A stretch of 6,506 nucleotides of DNA, taken from NCBI GenBank assembly GCA_004356555.1, contig SMWY01000061.1, positions 1-6,506 on the forward strand. Direction: 5' to 3'. The DNA comes from Candidatus Dadabacteria bacterium. Lineage in GTDB: Bacteria > Desulfobacterota_D > UBA1144 > Nemesobacterales > UBA2774. This document shows positions 1-5,845 of the stretch, piece by piece. Every line of letters starts with the position of its first letter. Within the stretch, counting starts at the first letter, position 1. The notes under the pieces were generated by a model that saw only the letters and a list, made by a program, of their open reading frames with translations, had not been told where the DNA came from and made no database searches. The translations under genes and the position numbers were made by a program.

Positions 1-900
1 TGGCAGTATTACAACAATGTTTTCGTTCTTATTTGCTGCCGATGCATATTTGATAGCAGCAGCTACAGCAGCGCCGCTAGACCCTCCGGCTAATATCCCT
101 TCACATCTAACCAGAATATCCACCATCCTAAGAGCTTCTTCGTCTTTGGTCTGGATTACATCGTCAATGTAATCAAAATTTAATACCCCGGGTATAAAGT
201 TCTTCCCGATTCCCTCTATATCAAATTCAGACCCTTCTGTAAGCACTCCTTTCTCAAGATAGTCCTTAAACACCGATCCGACGGGCTCAACACCGATAAC
301 TTGAATATCCGGGTTCTGTTCTTTTAGGTATTTGCCTACACCTGTAATAGTCCCGCCCGTTCCGATTCCACAAATGAAGGTATCAATATTGCCATCGGTA
401 TCTTCCCAAATTTCGGGAGCGGTTGATTTATAATGAGCCTCGGGATTTAATTCGTTAAAGTATTGGTTTACATAAAATGCCCCTTTCTCACGAGCAATCC
501 TGTGGGCTACCTTGTAGCAGCTTCTTTCATCATGTGGTGGAAGACCCTTGGGTGTTAGTACCACTTCGGCTCCGAAAAGCTTAAGAGCCTGAATTTTTTC
601 TTTTGTGATTGATTCCGGAAGCGTAAATATACATTTGTATTTCTTCACAGCACTTAAAAGAGCAAATGCAATACCCATGTTGCCTGATGTTGCTTCTACA
701 ATAGTATCCCCTGGTTTGAGTAAACCTTTACATTCTGCATCCTTTATTATGTATTGTGCCACCCTGTCTTTAACGCTTCCGCCCGGATTATAAAATTCAA
801 GCTTAGCATATATATTGCAACTAGTTTCGCTCGATAAATTATTAAGTTTAACTAGCGGGGTATTTCCAATTAGTTCTAATAAGTTTGCAGATGCCTTCAT
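1..900 (-). CDS. Cystathionine beta-synthase/cysteine synthase-like PLP enzyme (3' end beyond window)
   Basis: The first 300 codons of a fold-type II PLP enzyme are visible; the frame is still open at base 1, so the C-terminus is missing. The family carries out beta-replacement on serine, O-acetylserine or O-phosphoserine in the cytoplasm. Visible motifs are the N-terminal LIGNTPLVKL, the Schiff-base lysine Lys44 in GGSVKDR, the asparagine loop TSGNM (71-75), the phosphate-binding loop GTGGT (180-184) and a GGSSGAA loop (272-278). The segment EGIGKNFIP and the preceding EPVGS resemble cystathionine beta-synthase more than CysK, but no CBS regulatory domain can be assessed. The substrate loop has Met75 where TSGNT is usual. 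The ATG overlaps the aminotransferase stop by four bases (ATGA), so translation is probably coupled, and the only purine-rich site upstream is distant. The fold is certain; the substrate is not. Cysteine synthase, cystathionine synthase, beta-cyanoalanine synthase or a biosynthetic beta-substituted alanine synthase are all possible. Confidence 0.93.
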   Translation of the reverse strand, partial: MKASANLLELIGNTPLVKLNNLSSETSCNIYAKLEFYNPGGSVKDRVAQYIIKDAECKGLLKPGDTIVEATSGNMGIAFALLSAVKKYKCIFTLPESITKEKIQALKLFGAEVVLTPKGLPPHDERSCYKVAHRIAREKGAFYVNQYFNELNPEAHYKSTAPEIWEDTDGNIDTFICGIGTGGTITGVGKYLKEQNPDIQVIGVEPVGSVFKDYLEKGVLTEGSEFDIEGIGKNFIPGVLNFDYIDDVIQTKDEEALRMVDILVRCEGILAGGSSGAAVAAAIKYASAANKNENIVVILP

Positions 901-2318
901 GAGTTTCGCTTTATTTCCCGTACAATGGCTTGAGAGCGCTCAGTATTCCTTTCTTCAAAAAATCTAATAATGCTTTCTCTATAAATTCCGCTCTTTGCCT
1001 CTGATATTGCAAGCGGTAATGATTTCTCCAGATGTTCAAATGCCCAGGTGTCAGGCCTTGATATATTAAGTCTTATATTAGAAGTAGCTCCAATATTCCC
1101 CAGACCATCACCCGGATATACTGCGATATTGTGTTTAAAAAGAGCTACCGTTAGCTCCTGTGCAGTAACTCCGGTATGTGAAACATCTATTACCATAGAG
1201 AAGCCGTACTTTGGTTCAACGGGGATAGAGATACCTTCCGTTTTGTCTATGATTTCTTTAATTAGTCCATAATTTCTTCTTATCACTGCCTCAGAACTTT
1301 TTACATACTCATGGTCATTTAGCGCTGCAAGGGCGCCGTATTGGGCAACGAGGTTAGTGTTGAGTCTTGTAAGAGAAGTCTTAGTAATTAAACAAGCTCT
1401 AATGAGCTCGGTATGTCCAGCGAGAAAACCAATTCTTACACCCGCCATACCATACCCATGGGAAACGCTGAACGTTGAAATTACGTTATCGACATTTGTA
1501 TCATTGAAAAGTGAGCTCATACAGTAATGCTGAGAACTGGGATCGATCCTTTGGGTATCATGAGTAATATCGTCTATGATGATAATGTCATTACTTCTCG
1601 CAATTTCGATTATTGACAAGAGTTCTTCCTTGGTCTGTACAGTTCCGAATGGGTTGAGCGGGTCACAGACAATAATCACTTTGGTTCTGGGTGTTATGTG
1701 TGCGCTTACATCATCGGGGTGCATGCGGAATCCGTTTTCAGAGCTTAGTGGAATACGGACAGGAACCCCTCCAGCCATAAGGATTGAAGATTCGAAATGA
1801 AAGTATCCGGGATCGGTAATTATCACCTCGTCCCCCGGGTTGATAACTGTTTGAAGAGTATAAGAAATCCCCGCTTGACTCCCTTCAGCACCTATTACCT
1901 CAAACTCTTTACTCCTTTCCCTTCCAAACTTTAAATTTGCACAAGCATCTCTTAAAGGATTAATCAAATCAGGGGAATAGGGATTAATATTGGATTCATT
2001 TGTATGCTCGATCATAGCATCAATAGCACTTTGAGGAGGTCCCGCATAACATGTCATCCATCCAAAGTCCGCCCATTTTGAGGGATCTAAATCAACCCTG
2101 CCCTCTTTGTATATTTCGCCCATTTCAAGACCCAATATTTTTATAGCGTCTCGGTAAGTCATATAGTTCCACATACCATGAGGGCTTTCTATTACAGACT
2201 TGACCCTTTCTGATAAAACATTATCTAAGAAAGACAAGTTCTGAGATCCACTCTCCCATCCCAAGACGAACCTTTCCTTCTTAATTTGATTCTTATTCAT
2301 ATTCTCAACTCTTTGCAC
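897..2318 (-). CDS. Class I/II aminotransferase homologue with PLP lysine replaced by histidine
   Basis: This 473-residue protein has the fold-type I aminotransferase layout: a glycine-rich GSQAG cofactor loop, DPLNPFGT with the ring-stacking region asparagine Asn222, the Asp249 pair that contacts the pyridine nitrogen (IIIIDDIT), the active-site segment STFSVSHGYGMAGVRIG, and the substrate-carboxylate arginine Arg416 in IRLNIS. Ser284 and Arg295, the phosphate ligands, sit at -3 and +8 from the position that should be lysine, so the register is unambiguous; that position is His287. Thr252 occupies the usual tyrosine site three residues after Asp249. A normal internal aldimine cannot form, so ordinary transamination is unlikely. 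Family members are usually about 400 residues, so there is a longer N-terminus of roughly 80 residues. The start used is GTG at 2318, eight bases after the methyltransferase stop with AGAGG 12 bases upstream; ATG at 2300 with AAAGAG 8 bases upstream is equally plausible. It overlaps the next gene by four bases. The reaction is unknown. Confidence 0.93.
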   Translation of the reverse strand: MQRVENMNKNQIKKERFVLGWESGSQNLSFLDNVLSERVKSVIESPHGMWNYMTYRDAIKILGLEMGEIYKEGRVDLDPSKWADFGWMTCYAGPPQSAIDAMIEHTNESNINPYSPDLINPLRDACANLKFGRERSKEFEVIGAEGSQAGISYTLQTVINPGDEVIITDPGYFHFESSILMAGGVPVRIPLSSENGFRMHPDDVSAHITPRTKVIIVCDPLNPFGTVQTKEELLSIIEIARSNDIIIIDDITHDTQRIDPSSQHYCMSSLFNDTNVDNVISTFSVSHGYGMAGVRIGFLAGHTELIRACLITKTSLTRLNTNLVAQYGALAALNDHEYVKSSEAVIRRNYGLIKEIIDKTEGISIPVEPKYGFSMVIDVSHTGVTAQELTVALFKHNIAVYPGDGLGNIGATSNIRLNISRPDTWAFEHLEKSLPLAISEAKSGIYRESIIRFFEERNTERSQAIVREIKRNS

Positions 2319-2326
2319 TTTAGGGT

Positions 2327-3175
2327 TTAACCTCTCATCATAACTACGGCGTAAATGTCGTAAGGGTCCATTGTTATTTGAGGGTTTTTAAACCCCGCCT
2401 CCTCCGCCCATCCGATTACCAGGTCAACTGAACGGAGATGCCATACGCAAGGCTCACCTTCCTGATTAATTAACGCTCTTGCTATCAATTCTATTTGTTC
2501 ATTGTAGGTTTGAACATTAAAGAGAAGAGCATCAGGATTAAGTATCTCTTTTAATGCTTTAAAATGATCGCGAATTTGTTCGTCATCATGGATAATTCCG
2601 TAAAGTCCTACCTCAATCACCAGATTGGGCTTTGGGTATATCTTCTTTAAACTTTCCTTATCTAGTGCATCACCTACTTCATAACTAATGTTCTCTGATA
2701 AACCTAATTCTTCGGCAATTTCCTTACTTTCCGCTAAAGTGTCTTTGTTAATATCCCTAAGCAAAACATTTACATCAGAATTACTTTCCTTCATTACGTC
2801 GTATATATAGTCCGCTTTCCCTGAAGCCAGATCAGCAATTACAGTTTTTATCCCCTGTCGCTCGTTTAAATAATTCGAGATAAAATCTTTTTGAATATTT
2901 TTAATTGCTCTAAAAGCCTTACAAGTCTTCTGATTTAAAAAGGCGCTGTCTATTGCTTTTCCAATGTAGAGACTGCCCTGTGGGTCATTCTCGTATATAT
3001 AATTCATTATATTTCCTGAATCAAAACCGTGCCTGTAACCGATTCTGATTCCTTCTGAAAACATCCCAAAATTTCTTAAAAGAAAAGAAACGGATTTATA
3101 ATAGAGACTTCTCGAGCCAAATGAAGCAAGAGGTTTCTGCAATTCCTCAAAGGATGGAATCTGATTACGCTGCAT
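2327..3175 (-). CDS. Class I SAM-dependent methyltransferase, Methyltransf_20-like
   Basis: The product (282 residues from the ATG at 3175) is a Rossmann-fold SAM methyltransferase. Motif I is ADLASGKADYI (about 114-124), followed by the acidic strand end LLRDIN (138-143), which should bind the SAM ribose, and GDALD (168-172) near the adenine. The later segments VGLYGIIHDDEQI and NVQTYNEQIELIARAL match, as I recall, the Methyltransf_20 family (PF12147), as does the pre-domain segment IDSAFLNQKTCKAFR. The methyl acceptor cannot be read from sequence. The open frame extends to an ATG at 3223, but that would overlap the previous gene by 59 bases; ATG 3175 has GAGGAG 10 bases upstream and overlaps by 11 bases, so I chose it. 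The N-terminal ~95 residues form a helical lid or substrate domain. In context it probably methylates an intermediate made by the neighbouring enzymes (inference). Confidence 0.9.
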   Translation of the reverse strand: MQRNQIPSFEELQKPLASFGSRSLYYKSVSFLLRNFGMFSEGIRIGYRHGFDSGNIMNYIYENDPQGSLYIGKAIDSAFLNQKTCKAFRAIKNIQKDFISNYLNERQGIKTVIADLASGKADYIYDVMKESNSDVNVLLRDINKDTLAESKEIAEELGLSENISYEVGDALDKESLKKIYPKPNLVIEVGLYGIIHDDEQIRDHFKALKEILNPDALLFNVQTYNEQIELIARALINQEGEPCVWHLRSVDLVIGWAEEAGFKNPQITMDPYDIYAVVMMRG

Positions 3176-3731
3176 ACCACTTAATCTCCTCATCTTCCCT
3201 ATCTGCATAGATTTTATCTGCAACGTTTATAATTTCTTGAGCGCGCTTCTTTTTCTCAGGGGTATCGGCGTTTGCCTCAAAATACTTCTCTAGATAAGTC
3301 AAGTGCCCTATTACATCATCCTCAACCTGCTCAATCACCTGCTGGCTTTGGGGATCGGCTACGCTGTGATATAAGCTAAGCAAGGCCGAAAAATGTATGA
3401 GAGATCCCCATGCGTAAGCAAAATCATCAAAGATATCGTCATAGGTATCAAGAATGTCATATATCCTCTGACCAATCTCAGGCGGTTTATAAGTTTCCGG
3501 GGTTTCTCCTAACTCCCTGGCCCTATCTGAAAAGAGTTTTGCATGTTTTGCATTATCAGCAATTACTTTTGTAACAACTAGCTTGTTATCCAGATCTTTA
3601 ATGGATTTTAATTTGTCTCCAAATAAATCCACCCACGCAAGCATCCCGTATGAATGTCTTGAGAATGCTTTTGCTAGTCGCCTGGGGTCTGAAAGAACTT
3701 CTTTTAATTGTTCCGGGTTACGTATGCTCAT
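3165..3731 (-). CDS. Helical protein, possibly ferritin-like with degenerate metal ligands
   Basis: I do not firmly recognise this 188-residue protein. It has no signal peptide or membrane segment and looks all-helical: about four long helices around residues 22-42, 48-74, 88-122 and 128-153, then a charged tail ending in KWYAA. Two helices carry similar motifs, DNAKHAKLF (59-67) and DVIGHLTYL (139-147). The first strongly resembles the DExxHAxLF helix of ferritin-like diiron proteins such as the PaaA/PaaC group, but the metal-ligand glutamate three residues before each histidine is absent (Asn60, Val140). It may therefore be a structural PaaC-like scaffold, a protein with a different metal site, or an unrelated helical bundle. 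It starts at ATG 3731, 32 bases after the FdrA-like stop, with only a weak purine-rich site, and overlaps the methyltransferase by 11 bases, so the two proteins may be translationally coupled and act together. Confidence 0.85.
   Translation of the reverse strand: MSIRNPEQLKEVLSDPRRLAKAFSRHSYGMLAWVDLFGDKLKSIKDLDNKLVVTKVIADNAKHAKLFSDRARELGETPETYKPPEIGQRIYDILDTYDDIFDDFAYAWGSLIHFSALLSLYHSVADPQSQQVIEQVEDDVIGHLTYLEKYFEANADTPEKKKRAQEIINVADKIYADREDEEIKWYAA
3186..3191 (-). promoter_or_regulatory. Shine-Dalgarno site deciding the methyltransferase start
   Basis: Read on the minus strand this is GAGGAG, 10 bases before ATG 3175. It lies inside the end of the preceding gene and favours ATG 3175 over the longer in-frame ATG codons at 3223 and 3193, the latter of which has its nearest purine run only about two bases away. 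Confidence 0.7.
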
Positions 3732-3763
3732 TTTCTCGCTTCTCTCTATAGTTGAAATTTGTA

Positions 3764-4216
3764 CTAGTACATCTTTTTTAATACATTGATAACTTTCTCA
3801 TCCCCTTTTGCCGGGACTTCCCAATCAACCTGAACCACTTTTACATCTTGGGCCTCTAGAGCTTCCTTGAAAATATCAAGACCTATGTTTACGACCCTTA
3901 TTTCCTGGCCGATTATATCAGATGATGCACGGCCTCCAGATGCATCAGAGGAGACAAGGCCTTCAATTTGCTCTATAGTCTGATCTGCTAACTCATTTGT
4001 ATTGGCTTCGACTGCAATAACCAGATCACTTCCAGAAGCCTCTTTTATCTGAGGCGTCATTAGCCCGGCATCCTCAAGAGCATACTTTGCCTTATCAGTT
4101 GCCATTACGGCTACTGCATTTTTTACCCCATCTGATTCGCGAACATTTTTGGATATGCGCATCAACCTTAGCGCGTCTTGGAAATAGTTCTCTTTTATTT
4201 TAAATTTTAGAGCCAC
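3764..4216 (-). CDS. FdrA (AllF) N-terminal domain-like protein, stand-alone
   Basis: This 150-residue protein resembles only the N-terminal part of FdrA/AllF, whose full length is roughly 500-550 residues with CoA-binding and ligase-like domains. The matching features are the opening KIKENYFQDALRLMRISKNV (FdrA opens with a similar FQDSVxLMxIS pattern), then AVAVMATDKAKYALEDAGLM and the SDLVIAVEAN strand. In E. coli FdrA forms the oxamate carbamoyltransferase system of allantoin breakdown with YlbE (AllG) and YlbF (AllH); an AllH-like gene lies two genes upstream here. The reading frame ends cleanly at TAG and the following DNA codes for a different protein, so this is a true short protein, not a frame-broken FdrA. 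The start is GTG at 4216, supported by GGGAG seven bases upstream; an in-frame TAG lies just before it, so no longer start exists. It could bind a nucleotide or CoA, or be a regulatory subunit; activity is not shown. Confidence 0.85.
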   Translation of the reverse strand: MALKFKIKENYFQDALRLMRISKNVRESDGVKNAVAVMATDKAKYALEDAGLMTPQIKEASGSDLVIAVEANTNELADQTIEQIEGLVSSDASGGRASSDIIGQEIRVVNIGLDIFKEALEAQDVKVVQVDWEVPAKGDEKVINVLKKMY

Positions 4217-4223
4217 TACAATT

Positions 4224-4228
4224 CTCCC
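4224..4228 (-). promoter_or_regulatory. Shine-Dalgarno site for the GTG start of the FdrA-like gene
   Basis: Minus-strand GGGAG lies seven bases before GTG 4216. Together with an in-frame TAG immediately upstream of the GTG it fixes this non-ATG start. Confidence 0.75.
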
Positions 4229-4254
4229 GACATCTACTTTTTCATTAAATATAT

Positions 4255-4644
4255 CTAAGCTATTTCATATTCTATGGGACAAGATTGTGATACCGTATTG
4301 CTTACATAGCAGTAATGCTTAGCTTGCCCGATCAGCTCTTCTAATTTACTTTCAGGAACTGAACTCATGACTTTAACAATTAGTCTTGAATACCTGAAGT
4401 TTTTAGTATCCGCCTCCGCGCTCACATCCACCCTCATATCGGTAATGTTGATGCTCTTTTTTTTAGCTACAAAAACGAGCGCCAGACAAAAACATGATGC
4501 CAGAGAAGAAATAAATAGCTCTGTAGGCATCATCCCTGTATCCTCCCCGTGATACTGAGGAGGTTCATCAATGTCTACTTTAAACTGCCTCACTTCAACC
4601 TGGACCTGATAATTCTTTTTCCACTCTGCCGTTGCTTCAATCAT
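4255..4644 (-). CDS. OsmC/YhfA-family thiol protein
   Basis: This 129-residue protein has the OsmC alpha/beta layout: N-terminal strands (EATAEWK, YQVQVEVRQFKVDIDEPP), then the central helix PTELFISSLASCFCLALVFV with Cys51 and Cys53, strand NITDMRVDVSAEAD, and the second redox helix with Cys112 in HYCYVSNTV. Cys51 and Cys112 are the likely pair for reducing organic hydroperoxides, or for other thiol chemistry. Cys53 and Cys122 are extra. OsmC proteins are soluble homodimers with the active site at the subunit interface. Its length is normal for the short YhfA-like branch. The ATG at 4644 overlaps the glycosyltransferase stop by eight bases. TAGGAG abuts the ATG directly with no spacer, so initiation probably depends on coupling. 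Its role here could be protecting a reactive sulfur or peroxide intermediate of the pathway, which is inference. Confidence 0.92.
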   Translation of the reverse strand: MIEATAEWKKNYQVQVEVRQFKVDIDEPPQYHGEDTGMMPTELFISSLASCFCLALVFVAKKKSINITDMRVDVSAEADTKNFRYSRLIVKVMSSVPESKLEELIGQAKHYCYVSNTVSQSCPIEYEIA

Positions 4645-5845
4645 CTCCTACCGCTCTTTTATCTTCTATTGAAACACCCTTTTCCTTTAAAATCTCGTTG
4701 TAGAAATCAATGTGTTTTCGCGCGGCATTCTCCCAGCTGTATATATTTGCTGTACTCCTTCCGTTTTCAATAAGTTTTGACCTTAATCCCAAATTATCAA
4801 ACACCATTATTATTTTTTGAGCCATCTCGTCATAATCCATAGGAGAAATAAGGAGCGAATTCTCTTCGTCTACCAAATATTCAGTCATAGGCTCGATACC
4901 CGAAGCGATTACAGGAACTCCTGCCGCCATTGCCTCCTGTACTACAAGTCCCCAACCTTCTTTTATAGAAGGAAAGACAAACACATCAGCAGAGTTATAA
5001 AGACTCTGCATTTTACTTTCCGGTACATTGCCGAGCACAAAAATATCCTTATCAAGTTCTAATCCAAGATTCTCAACTTCAGAGAAAAACTCATCTCTAT
5101 ACTCCATATAGTCAAAGAGTGTTTCTCCTCCGCCTATTAGCCAAACTAATTTTTCACCTTTTGTTTTTAGGGCTAATCTTACAATGTTAAAAGCTCTAAG
5201 CGTCGTAATCGTGTTTTTTCTGGGCTCTATTCCCCCTATACTTAGGATCACTTTAGCCCCGTTTACATTAAAACTTTTCTTAGCATTTTCTTTGGTGTGA
5301 GTATCGTCACTATTTACTAAATTCTTAATAGAAACGCCATTATTTATAACTATTGGACTAAGAGAATATTTCTCACTTAGCTCTCTCTTCCAGAATTTGC
5401 TTACAGTAATCACATAATCAGGCTCAATTATGCTTTTTAACTGACACTCGATGAGTGACTTGGAGGTAAAATCGTCAATATGATGAATAGTCCTTACATA
5501 GTAATTGATAAGACCCATATCCCTTAGGTTTAAAAGAGCGTTTGCTGATATACAATCCTCTGCATGAAATATTTCGTACTCACTAGTCACTGACTGAAGG
5601 TAGTCGGTATAAATACCAATATAGCCTTTTATTTTTTCATCCATACTACTGTATTTAATTTCCGGGCACTCTATGAGCGTGTAGGGCACATCTACTTGCC
5701 TAAAGAACTCCCTCCCCGTAGCAAGAGCATAAACATGTACATCCTGATTTAATTCTGCTAAGCTCTCAGCCAGAGATAATGTATGGGCCACACCGCCTCT
5801 TGGTTTTGTAGAATATGTCAAAAGCGCTATTCTATTCGAATTCAT
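4637..5845 (-). CDS. GT-B glycosyltransferase, MSMEG_0565 family
   Basis: The product (402 residues) is a retaining GT4-type glycosyltransferase with two Rossmann domains. The N-terminal domain begins RIALLTYSTKPRGGVAHTL (5-23), which with HAEDCISANA (94-103) and RTIHHIDDF (118-126) is the signature I remember for the MSMEG_0565 family (TIGR04047). The C-terminal nucleotide-sugar domain starts at VILSIGGIEPRKNT (199-212), contains the LIGGG loop (236-240) and ends with the EGWGLVVQE EX7E motif (Glu296 and Glu304) and GVPVIAS. It has no membrane segment or signal, so it is cytoplasmic. In other genomes this family sits in Nit1/nitrilase-associated clusters, where its acceptor is unknown. ATG 5845 has AAGGA six bases upstream and overlaps the DUF2877 gene by 14 bases; its own end overlaps the OsmC start by eight. 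Donor and acceptor cannot be read from the sequence. Confidence 0.95.
   Translation of the reverse strand: MNSNRIALLTYSTKPRGGVAHTLSLAESLAELNQDVHVYALATGREFFRQVDVPYTLIECPEIKYSSMDEKIKGYIGIYTDYLQSVTSEYEIFHAEDCISANALLNLRDMGLINYYVRTIHHIDDFTSKSLIECQLKSIIEPDYVITVSKFWKRELSEKYSLSPIVINNGVSIKNLVNSDDTHTKENAKKSFNVNGAKVILSIGGIEPRKNTITTLRAFNIVRLALKTKGEKLVWLIGGGETLFDYMEYRDEFFSEVENLGLELDKDIFVLGNVPESKMQSLYNSADVFVFPSIKEGWGLVVQEAMAAGVPVIASGIEPMTEYLVDEENSLLISPMDYDEMAQKIIMVFDNLGLRSKLIENGRSTANIYSWENAARKHIDFYNEILKEKGVSIEDKRAVGDD

Noticed and set aside
605..793. Plus-strand open frame of 62 codons
   Set aside because: It is antisense to the CBS-like gene, whose reading frame contains clear family motifs across this stretch; no ribosome site or family match.
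1048..1800. Two plus-strand open frames of 74 codons each (1048-1272 and 1576-1800)
   Set aside because: Both lie antisense inside the aminotransferase-like gene and show no recognisable protein features.
3176..3223. Longer methyltransferase start at ATG 3223 (adds 16 residues)
   Set aside because: It would overlap the upstream gene by 59 bases; ATG 3175 has GAGGAG at a workable spacing and a normal operon overlap.
3761..3770. Perfect 10-base palindrome GTACTAGTAC over the FdrA-like stop codon, considered as an operator or terminator
   Set aside because: Too short for a terminator stem, no loop or following T-run on the minus strand, and a single copy; likely chance.
3583..3789. Plus-strand open frame of 68 codons across the gap between the FdrA-like and helical-protein genes
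   Set aside because: Mostly antisense to the helical protein gene; no ribosome site or family match.
4367..5062. Plus-strand open frames of 61, 74 and 81 codons
   Set aside because: They are shadows of the OsmC and glycosyltransferase genes; hydrophobic runs in them are the complement of coding sequence, not real membrane proteins.
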